Shown here: positions 54,005 through 61,268 of the stretch, one piece after another | How positions within the stretch are numbered: the first letter of the stretch is position 1 | How the letters are laid out: the number at the start of each line of letters is the position of its first letter | Notes under the pieces: model-generated | Seen by the model: only the letters and a program-made list of their open reading frames with translations | Told to the model about the DNA's origin: nothing | The model's database searches: none | Made by a program: the position numbers and the translations under genes | NCBI GenBank assembly: GCA_002364755.1 | Contig: DEZI01000028.1 | Coordinates: 138,889 to 202,888, forward strand | DNA: 64,000 bases | Direction: 5' to 3' | From: Stenotrophomonas maltophilia | GTDB lineage: Bacteria; Pseudomonadota; Gammaproteobacteria; Xanthomonadales; Xanthomonadaceae

Positions 54005-55339
54005 TTAGCCGTTCGCAAGAACGGAGGCAGCCGAACTTGCGTTCTGCTTGCGGCTGCCGGCCTGGTTGGCGCTGCAGGCGCGGGCGTATTCGCCCAGGCA
54101 CTGGCCGATGCGGTGCTGCACCAACGCGCTGGGGGTATTGGCGAGGGCGCCTTCGCGCACGGCGCGGTACTGCTCGGGCAGGTACTGGCTGAGCAGCACC
54201 AGCGGCGGCGCCTGCCGTTCCAGGTTGGCGAACAGCGTCTGCACCGCCTGCAGCAATGCCGGCTCGCCCCAGTAGTAGCGGCAGCGGTCGCTGAAGGAGA
54301 AGCGGCGCAGCAGGCGCAGCTCGGCCTCGTCGCCCTGGTAGTACGGTTGCCAGTACTTCGGCTGCGCCTGCATCACTTCGTCCAGTACCTGCGGCAGGCG
54401 CGAGCATTGCGCGTCCGGCAGCAGTTCGACCTCGATGGCGGCCAGCGCGAACAGCGCCTCGCGGTAGGCGAAGGTCGCCGCCGGGCCCACCTTGAGGATG
54501 GCGAAGTGGTCGCGCACCAAGGCGTGCAGGCCGCTCTCGCGCTGGTAATCAGTGGAATGCGCTTCGAACACGATGCGCGGCTGCTGTTCGAGGAAATCCG
54601 CGAGCACACTGGCGGCCGCCGGGTCGTACTCGTGCACGCTGCTGTGGTCGAAGTCCACGCCCGGCTGCACCACCATGGCGATCACGCGCTGCCAGGCATC
54701 GCGCAGCTGCGGCGTGTCGAAGGCCTGCTGGTGGATGGCCAGGGTCTGCGCGGCAGCGGCCGGCGTGGTCACCTGCAGGCCACCGGCGAGCGAGGCTTCG
54801 CCACCGGGCACCGGCACTTCGGTGCCGATGACGTAGACCGGCGGCGGCAGGCCGTTCGCAGCAGCAGTGCGCTCGGCGATCCCGGCCAACTCGGCCGAAC
54901 GTGCGGCGACGATGGCATCGGGCAGCGGCACCGGGTCGTCGGCGCAGGACATGCTGCAGTCCAGGTGGATCTTGTGGAAGCCGGCGGCCACGTAGGCCTC
55001 GATCAGCACGCGCGCGTGGGCCATCGCTTCGGCGGCCGGGCGCTTCTGCCAGGCGTTCGGGCCCAGATGGTCACCGCCGAGGATCAGCCGCTCACGGGGG
55101 AACCCCTCTTCATCGGCCAGCATGCCGACGTAATCGCGGTACTGCGGCGGGGTCATGCCGGTGTAGCCGCCGAACTGGTCGACCTGGTTGGAAGTGGCCT
55201 CGACCAGCAGCACGGTGCCGTGCGCCAGCGCCACGTGCATGGCCGCGCGCAGCACCTGTTCGTTGCTGCAGCAGACGCTGTACAGGCCGACGTTGGTACC
55301 GGCGCGGTGGGAAGCAAGCAGGGTCTGCAGCGGGGACAT
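54005..55339 (-). CDS. agaZ: AgaZ/GatZ/KbaZ-like tagatose-bisphosphate aldolase subunit
   Basis: A 444-residue protein of the family usually called the non-catalytic subunit of class II tagatose-1,6-bisphosphate aldolase; one view holds that some members phosphorylate tagatose-6-phosphate. Conserved parts: VGLYSVCCSNEQVLRAA, VEATSNQVDQFGGYTGMTP, LGGDHLGPNAWQ and FKIHLDCSMSCADDP-like HKIHLDCSMSCADDP. The C terminus has an extra serine/alanine-rich tail of about 20 residues. No partner aldolase AgaY is found in the window. It lies 17 bases after the ROK kinase gene. Confidence 0.92.
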   Translation of the reverse strand: MSPLQTLLASHRAGTNVGLYSVCCSNEQVLRAAMHVALAHGTVLLVEATSNQVDQFGGYTGMTPPQYRDYVGMLADEEGFPRERLILGGDHLGPNAWQKRPAAEAMAHARVLIEAYVAAGFHKIHLDCSMSCADDPVPLPDAIVAARSAELAGIAERTAAANGLPPPVYVIGTEVPVPGGEASLAGGLQVTTPAAAAQTLAIHQQAFDTPQLRDAWQRVIAMVVQPGVDFDHSSVHEYDPAAASVLADFLEQQPRIVFEAHSTDYQRESGLHALVRDHFAILKVGPAATFAYREALFALAAIEVELLPDAQCSRLPQVLDEVMQAQPKYWQPYYQGDEAELRLLRRFSFSDRCRYYWGEPALLQAVQTLFANLERQAPPLVLLSQYLPEQYRAVREGALANTPSALVQHRIGQCLGEYARACSANQAGSRKQNASSAASVLANG

Positions 55340-55356
55340 GGTCAGGCTCCGGTCGA

Positions 55357-56295
55357 TCAGGAAAACGAGGGTTGGCAGGCGAGCAGGGCGGCACCGCGTG
55401 CACCACCGGCATCGCCGAAGCGCGGCGGCACGATGGGCGGCACCTGCGCGCCGTTGAACAGATGCACGGCAACGGCGGCGGGCAGCAGCTGGTACAGCGG
55501 CGCGTACTGCGAAAGGCCGCCACCGAGCACGATGACGTGCGGGTCCAGCGCCAGCACCAGTGCGGCCAGGCTGTGGCCGAGCAGATCGCGGTGGATGTCC
55601 AGCGCCTGCCGGGCACGCACATCGCCGGCGTCGGCCAAGGCGATCACCGCGCTGGCGTCGCGCGCGCTGCCGCCGAGGTGGCGCGCGATCATCGCCACGC
55701 CGCTGCCGGACACGTAGCGCTCCACGCAGCCCTGCAGGCCGCAGCCGCAGTCCAGCAGGGGCAGGCCGTGGCGCTGCAGCAGGTGGCCAGGCACGCTCCA
55801 GTGGCCCCACTCGCCGGCCAGGCCGTTGAAGCCGGTCAGCAGGCGGCCCTGCAGGCAGAAGCCACCACCGGCACCGGTGCCGAGGATGGCGCCGAACATG
55901 CTGGGGTAGCCGTCGGCGGCGCCACCGTGCGCTTCGGACAACGCAAAGCACTGCAGGTCGTTGCCGAAGTGCAGCGGACGCTGCAGGCGTGCATGCAGGT
56001 CCTGCGCGACGCACTGGCCGGTCAGTGCCGGTACGTTCGCGCTCAACTGGCGGCCACTGCGGCGGTCGCGCACGCCGGGCAGGGCGATGCCGATGGCGGC
56101 GTCACTGCGCCCCAGCGCGGCATCGGCGTCGGCCACCAGCGCGACGACGGCCTGCAGGAAGCCGGCGTAGTCGCCCTGCGGGGTGGCCACGCGGCGGCGC
56201 CAGGTGACCTGCATCGCCGCATCGCACGCCACCAGCTCGATCTTGGTGCCGCCGATGTCGATGCCGTAGCAGGCGTGCGCGATCAGCTCAGCCAT
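55357..56295 (-). CDS. ROK-family sugar kinase, probable GalNAc kinase (AgaK-like)
   Basis: A 312-residue cytosolic kinase. The phosphate loop is YGIDIGGTKIE (about 10-20), and the ROK zinc motif appears as GHWSVPGH...LDCGCGLQGCVERYVSGSG. The ATP-binding GAILGTGAGGGF is present. In a locus without phosphotransferase genes, an ROK kinase is needed to phosphorylate the sugar after MFS import, so GalNAc to GalNAc-6-phosphate is the likely reaction. It overlaps the agaS stop by eight bases. Confidence 0.9.
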   Translation of the reverse strand: MAELIAHACYGIDIGGTKIELVACDAAMQVTWRRRVATPQGDYAGFLQAVVALVADADAALGRSDAAIGIALPGVRDRRSGRQLSANVPALTGQCVAQDLHARLQRPLHFGNDLQCFALSEAHGGAADGYPSMFGAILGTGAGGGFCLQGRLLTGFNGLAGEWGHWSVPGHLLQRHGLPLLDCGCGLQGCVERYVSGSGVAMIARHLGGSARDASAVIALADAGDVRARQALDIHRDLLGHSLAALVLALDPHVIVLGGGLSQYAPLYQLLPAAVAVHLFNGAQVPPIVPPRFGDAGGARGAALLACQPSFS

Positions 56296-57454
56296 GGTGG
56301 ATGGTGACGCCCTGGACGACGCGGTTGACGGTGCCGTCCGGGAACGGATTGTCCGGGGTCAGGCCCAGCGCGGCCGAACGCTGCAGCGCGAACAGCTGCG
56401 CAAAGCCGAGCCACACCGGCGCCAGCCACGGGTCGTCGAGCGCCGGTTCAAGCACGGGCACGCTGAGGGTATGGTCATCCCCGGCGCCGATATCCGCATG
56501 CGGACCGATCGCCAGCACCTGGCCGGCCACGCCATCGCGGCGCAGTTCTTCCAGCAGGTCCTGCTCGTAGCGGCGTGCCAGCGGCTGCACGCTGCGCAGC
56601 ACCACCACCAGGGTGTCGCCGTCCAGCGTGGACTTGGGGCCGTGGCGGAAGCCGAGTGGTGTGTTGGCAAGGGCCAGCACGCGACCGGCGGTCAGCTCCA
56701 GCACCTTCAGCGCGCACTCGCGGGCCAGCGCTTCCAGCGGACCGCTGGCCAGGTAGATCACCCGGTTGAACGGGCGCTGCGCCAGTGCCGCGACCGGTGC
56801 ATCCCACTGCGCCAGGCCTTCGCGGCCGAGCGCGGCGATCTGCTTCAGGCGCGCGACGCGTGCCTCCCACGGCGAGCGGTCGAACACGGTCAGCGCGGCC
56901 AGCAGCATGCAGGTCAGGCTGCTGGTCATGGCGAATGCACGGTCGCAGCTGGCCGAAGGCATCAGCAGGGTGCAGGTATCGCTGCGGCCGGCGCCGCGAC
57001 GGGCCAGTTCGCCATCGGCGTTGCAGGTAATGTCGAGGAAGCGGGCATCGGCCACGTCACTGCGGACGCGGTCGACCGCGGCCACGCTTTCCGGGCTGGA
57101 ACCGCTGCGGCCGAACGACACCAGCAGGGTGGGGCGGTCGCGCTGCAGGTACAGCGCCGGGTGGGTCAGCAGGCTGGTGGTATGCACCACGCGCACCTCG
57201 CCCGGCCACTGCGCGTTGATCGCATCGGCCACCATCTCGGCGATGAAGCCGGAGCTGCCGGCGCCGGTGAACAGCACGCGCTGGTTGGGATCGTTGAGGC
57301 TGTCGCCGAGGAAGGCCTGCAGGCGGTCGCGGGCACGCGACAGGTCCTGCGCAAGGGCTTCCCACAGCGCCGGCTGCTGGGCGATTTCGGTAGCGGTATC
57401 GGCTCCGCCGCGGCGCTGCCAGGCGGACACATCGGAAAGCAGGGTGACGTCCAT
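56288..57454 (-). CDS. agaS: AgaS-type SIS-domain galactosamine-6-phosphate deaminase/isomerase
   Basis: Converts galactosamine-6-phosphate to tagatose-6-phosphate plus ammonia. The 388-residue protein has two SIS domains (about 35-190 and 215-365). The first has VLFTGAGSSGFIAEM and LLVSFGRSGSSPES, the second VIYLASGPLEALARECALKVLELT and TPLGFRHGPKSTLDGDT, the AgaS pattern. Start at 57454 gives the family N terminus (MDVTLLSDVSAWQRRGGADTA). It is the first gene of the leftward operon and is probably controlled by AgaR sites in the 323-base divergent region. Confidence 0.93.
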   Translation of the reverse strand: MDVTLLSDVSAWQRRGGADTATEIAQQPALWEALAQDLSRARDRLQAFLGDSLNDPNQRVLFTGAGSSGFIAEMVADAINAQWPGEVRVVHTTSLLTHPALYLQRDRPTLLVSFGRSGSSPESVAAVDRVRSDVADARFLDITCNADGELARRGAGRSDTCTLLMPSASCDRAFAMTSSLTCMLLAALTVFDRSPWEARVARLKQIAALGREGLAQWDAPVAALAQRPFNRVIYLASGPLEALARECALKVLELTAGRVLALANTPLGFRHGPKSTLDGDTLVVVLRSVQPLARRYEQDLLEELRRDGVAGQVLAIGPHADIGAGDDHTLSVPVLEPALDDPWLAPVWLGFAQLFALQRSAALGLTPDNPFPDGTVNRVVQGVTIHHG

Positions 57455-57777
57455 TCGGAGGTTCCAGTTGGGCCAGCGCACCATCAGCGTTTTCTTTCGA
57501 AATGTCAAACATCGAAAGCAAAAAGAAAGAAAGTGGCTGACATGATTTGCCCGGGATGGGGTCGATCGCGAAACGCAAGAACCGGCCGGATGCGGTATCG
57601 CACAATGCTTAACAGGGAGTTGCAAGCGCTTACACAAAGTATTGCGACGCAACAACTTTCGTTTCTACCAAATATATCTTCCTTTTTCCTTTCAGTTTAT
57701 TGACATCTTTCGAATCACTGCCCTAGAGTCGGCCGCAACTGCTTTCGAAACGCCCGGTAAACGGGTTGGGAGTTCGT
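57455..57777. promoter_or_regulatory. Divergent aga promoter region with CTTTCGAA operator candidates
   Basis: This 323-base gap is markedly AT-rich compared with the rest of the window. CTTTCGAA-type words occur at 57494-57502, 57707-57714 and 57742-57750, with the related ATCGAAAG at 57511-57518. Pyrimidine repeats such as CTTTCGTTTC (57657-57666) and, on the minus strand, CTTTCTTTCTTTTTGC recall the TTTC-rich sites of DeoR-family AgaR. The palindromic TTCGAA lies between the -35 and -10 elements of the rightward promoter, where a repressor would block transcription. Confidence 0.55.
57700..57729 (+). promoter_or_regulatory. Sigma-70-like promoter for the GH31/TonB receptor genes
   Basis: A consensus -35 TTGACA (57700-57705), an 18-base spacer and TAGAGT (57724-57729) as -10, 49 bases before the GTG start. 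The spacer contains CTTTCGAAT, a candidate AgaR half-site. On the opposite strand TTGACATTTCGAAAG at 57494-57508 mirrors it upstream of agaS. Confidence 0.55.
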
Positions 57778-60700
57778 GTGGAGAACCGCATTCGTCGCTC
57801 GCCGCTGCTGCTGGCCCTGCTGCCGGCGTTGATGCTGGTAGCGACATCGGCCCAGGCCGAGCCGGTCGGCAACCTGCGATCGGTCAGCCCCAGTGACAGC
57901 CGCGACGGCGCGCACGGCTGGGATCTGCAGACCGACAACGGCGCGCGCATCCGCATCGAACTGCCGGCCGCGGACATCATCCGCGTGCAGGCCGGCCGCA
58001 AGGGCACCCTGACCGGGGCCGGCGACAAGGCCGCGCCGATCGTGCTGCCGCAGCCCAAGGCAAACGTGCAGGCGCAGCTGGAAGAAGACGCACAGGAAAT
58101 CCGCGTGCGCACCGACGCACTGGTGCTGCATGTACAGCGGCAACCGTTGCGCCTGCGCCTGGAACGCCTGGACAACGGCCAGCCGACCGCGCTGTGGCAG
58201 GAACTGCAGCCGCTGGATCTGGATGCCACGCAGAGCGTGCAGGTGCTCTCTTCGCAGGCCGACGAAGGCTATTTCGGTGGTGGCCAGCAGAACGGCCGTT
58301 ACCAGTTCAAGGGTCGCGAACTGGAGGTCTCCTACTCCGGCGGCTGGGAAGAAGGTGATCGCCCGAGCCCGGCGCCGATGCTGCTCAGCAGCCGTGGCTG
58401 GGGCATGCTGCGCAACACCTGGAGCGACGGCAGCTACGACCTGCGCCAGGCCGACCAGGCCACCCTGCTGCACCGCGAAGACCGCTTCGATGCCTATTAC
58501 TTCGTCGGCGCCGACCTGCCGAAGCTGATCGAACGCTACACCCAGCTGACCGGCCGCCCGAACATGGTCGCGCGCTGGGCGCTCTCCTACGGCGATGCCG
58601 ACTGCTACAACGACGCCGACAACAGCAAAAAGCCCGGCACCGTGCCCGAAGGCTGGAGCGACGGCCCGACCGGCACCACGCCGGATGTGATCGACAGCGT
58701 GGCCAGGCAGTACCGCGAACATGACATGCCCGGCGGCTGGATCCTGCCCAACGATGGTTATGGCTGCGGCTACCAGAAGCTGCCGGAAACCGTGCAGGGG
58801 CTGGCGAAATACGGCTTCCGCACCGGCCTGTGGACCGAGAACGGCGTCGACAAGATCGCCTGGGAAGTGGGCAAGGCCGGCAGCCGCGTGCAGAAGCTGG
58901 ACGTGGCCTGGACCGGCAAGGGCTACCAGTTCGCGATGGATGCCAACCGCCAGGCGTTCAAGGGCATCCTCGACAATTCCGATTCACGCCCGTTCCTGTG
59001 GACGGTGATGGGCTGGGCCGGCATCCAGCGCTACGCGGTGGCGTGGACCGGCGACCAGAGCAGCAGCTGGGACTACATCCGCTGGCACGTGCCGACCCTG
59101 GTGGGTTCGGGCCTGTCCGGCATGGCCTACGCCAGCGGCGACGTCGATGCGATCTTCGGCGGCAGCGCCGAAACCTTCACCCGCGACCTGCAGTGGAAGG
59201 CGTTCACTCCGGTGCTGATGGGCATGAGCGGCTGGTCGTCGAACGCGCGCAAGCATCCGTGGTGGTTCGACGAGCCCTACCGCAGCATCAACCGCGATTA
59301 CCTGAAGTTGAAGATGCGCCTGACCCCGTACATGTACGGGCTGGTGCACGAGGCCGCGCAGACCGGCGCGCCGCCGGTGCGTGGCCTGATGTGGGACAAC
59401 CCGCGCGATCCGCATGCGCAGGATGAAACCTACAAGTACCAGTTCCTGCTCGGCCGCGACCTGCTGGTGGCGCCGGTGTACCGCAGCCAGGCGGCCAGCC
59501 GTGGCTGGCGCCGCGACATCCATCTTCCCGCCGGTGGCTGGATCGACTACTGGGATGGCCGCCGCGTGCAGGCCGGGGCCGAGGGCCGCCAGCTCGACCG
59601 TCAGGTGGACCTGGCCACGCTGCCGGTGTTCGTGCGTGCCGGTGCGATCCTGCCGCTGTACCCGTCGATGCTGTTCGACGGCGAGAAGCCCCTCGATGAA
59701 GTGACCTTCGACCTGTACCCGCAGGGCGATGCGCAATACACGTTGTACGAGGACGACGGCAACACGCGCCGCTACCAGAAGGGTGAATCGAGCACCCAGG
59801 TGGTGCGCGTGCACGCCCCGGCACAGGGCAGTGGCCCGGTGCAGGTGCAGATCGAGGCGGTGCAGGGCAGCTATGCCGGCCAGCTGGCACAGCGCCGCTA
59901 TGGCCTGCGCGTGCTCAGCCGGCAGGTGCCGCGCGCGGTGCAGGCCGGTGGTCGCGCGCTGCCGGCGCTGGCCGATGCCGCCGCGTTCAACAGCGCCAGC
60001 GAAGGCTGGTACTTCGATGCCAAGGATCGCCGCGGCACGCTGCATGTACGCACGGCCACGCAGGACATCCGCCAGCCGCTGCAGCTGCAGCTGGACTTCG
60101 CCGTCGCCGCCGCAGCTGCCGACGATGCCTTCCCGGCCGCACCGGTGCTGGGCCGCGAACTGCCGGCCGACAGCCTGCTGGTGGTCAACCGCCCGGCCGA
60201 AGAGCCGGGCCACGCGCTGGAAAACGCCTTCGATGATGACCCCAACACCTGGTTCCGCAGCGTGCGCAACCAGGCCGTGCGTACCGGTGCGCATGAGTGG
60301 GTGGTCGGCTTCGGCGAGCGGAAGATGATTGACGGCATCGAGATCGCGCCGCGCAGCGACAAGAACTGGAAGCACGGCCAGGTGCGCGACTACGAGGTCT
60401 ACCTGGGCGACAGCAATGGCGAGTGGGGCGAACCCATCGCACGTGGCCGCCTGCAGTTGAAGGAAGGCGTGCAGCGCATCGACTTCCCCGCCCATGCCGG
60501 CCGCTTGCTGCGCTTCCGCGTATTGAGCGTGCAGAACCCCGAAGGTGATGGCGCCAGCAGCACCGATCCGATGGTCACCGCCGCACAGGGCAGCGCCCGC
60601 GCCTTCGACGCACTGCAGCCGCGCGATGTGGGCCCGATCGCGCTGTCCACTTTCCACATCCTCGAACACCAGGAACCGGAGCGACCGGCCCGGCAGCAGT

Positions 60701-61137
60701 ATCTCTCCGAGCTGCCGGTGCCGGCCGCGCTTGCCAGCCAGGTCCGCGTCAACCAGTCCTTCCGTGGCGATGCCGGCCTGCGCATGAACGGCCTGCAGTT
60801 CCGCCGTGGCCTGGGCGTCGCTGGCAACAGCCGCATCGACCTGCGCCTGCAGGGCGGCTGGAACCTGCTGCGCGCCGATCTCGGTGTCGATGATGCCTGC
60901 CGCACCGCCGGGGGCCTGCAGTTCCAGGTCTGGGGCGATGGCCGCCTGCTGTACGACAGCGGCCTGGTGAAGGCCCCCGGCGTGGTCAAGCCGGAGCTGG
61001 ACGTCCGTGGTCTTTCCACACTGAGCCTGCGCACGCTGGGTGCGCAGGGCAGCCAACCCGCCCAGGTCTGCGCCAACTGGGCCAACGCCGTGCTGATCGG
61101 CCAGGAGGGCGACTCCGCCAGCATCGTCGCCCCATGA
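57778..61137 (+). CDS. Exported GH31 glycosidase with discoidin and NPCBM modules, probable alpha-N-acetylgalactosaminidase
   Basis: A 1119-residue extracytoplasmic enzyme with signal peptide (cleavage near AQA-EP). Domains: GH31 N-terminal beta domain (about 30-250), catalytic barrel (260-600), DUF5110-type beta domain (620-740), an F5/8 discoidin-like module (about 800-940) and an NPCBM carbohydrate-binding module (about 975-1115). The nucleophile is Asp375 in KLDVAWTGKGY and the acid/base Asp426 in AWTGDQSSSW. The LDVAWxGxGY form fits the GalNAc-acting GH31 group rather than ordinary alpha-glucosidases. It diverges from agaS, so it should release GalNAc from glycans. The start is GTG at 57778, after GGGAG. 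Confidence 0.85.
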   Translation: MENRIRRSPLLLALLPALMLVATSAQAEPVGNLRSVSPSDSRDGAHGWDLQTDNGARIRIELPAADIIRVQAGRKGTLTGAGDKAAPIVLPQPKANVQAQLEEDAQEIRVRTDALVLHVQRQPLRLRLERLDNGQPTALWQELQPLDLDATQSVQVLSSQADEGYFGGGQQNGRYQFKGRELEVSYSGGWEEGDRPSPAPMLLSSRGWGMLRNTWSDGSYDLRQADQATLLHREDRFDAYYFVGADLPKLIERYTQLTGRPNMVARWALSYGDADCYNDADNSKKPGTVPEGWSDGPTGTTPDVIDSVARQYREHDMPGGWILPNDGYGCGYQKLPETVQGLAKYGFRTGLWTENGVDKIAWEVGKAGSRVQKLDVAWTGKGYQFAMDANRQAFKGILDNSDSRPFLWTVMGWAGIQRYAVAWTGDQSSSWDYIRWHVPTLVGSGLSGMAYASGDVDAIFGGSAETFTRDLQWKAFTPVLMGMSGWSSNARKHPWWFDEPYRSINRDYLKLKMRLTPYMYGLVHEAAQTGAPPVRGLMWDNPRDPHAQDETYKYQFLLGRDLLVAPVYRSQAASRGWRRDIHLPAGGWIDYWDGRRVQAGAEGRQLDRQVDLATLPVFVRAGAILPLYPSMLFDGEKPLDEVTFDLYPQGDAQYTLYEDDGNTRRYQKGESSTQVVRVHAPAQGSGPVQVQIEAVQGSYAGQLAQRRYGLRVLSRQVPRAVQAGGRALPALADAAAFNSASEGWYFDAKDRRGTLHVRTATQDIRQPLQLQLDFAVAAAAADDAFPAAPVLGRELPADSLLVVNRPAEEPGHALENAFDDDPNTWFRSVRNQAVRTGAHEWVVGFGERKMIDGIEIAPRSDKNWKHGQVRDYEVYLGDSNGEWGEPIARGRLQLKEGVQRIDFPAHAGRLLRFRVLSVQNPEGDGASSTDPMVTAAQGSARAFDALQPRDVGPIALSTFHILEHQEPERPARQQYLSELPVPAALASQVRVNQSFRGDAGLRMNGLQFRRGLGVAGNSRIDLRLQGGWNLLRADLGVDDACRTAGGLQFQVWGDGRLLYDSGLVKAPGVVKPELDVRGLSTLSLRTLGAQGSQPAQVCANWANAVLIGQEGDSASIVAP

Positions 61138-61268
61138 CCCCCACGTAACACCGCTCCTCCCCCGCCCATTCCGACCATGGCTCCAGAGCCTTGGCCCGGG
61201 AGCGTTTTGCCCGCCAATCGCTTTCGCGCCGCCCACCCGCCGCGCACCCCTGCCAGGAGAGAACCCCG

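Noticed and set aside
54009..54024. Hairpin CCGTTC-GCAA-GAACGG considered as a terminator after agaZ
   Set aside because: It lies inside the last codons of agaZ, has only a 6-bp stem and no U-run, and the operon seems to continue into the regulator gene.
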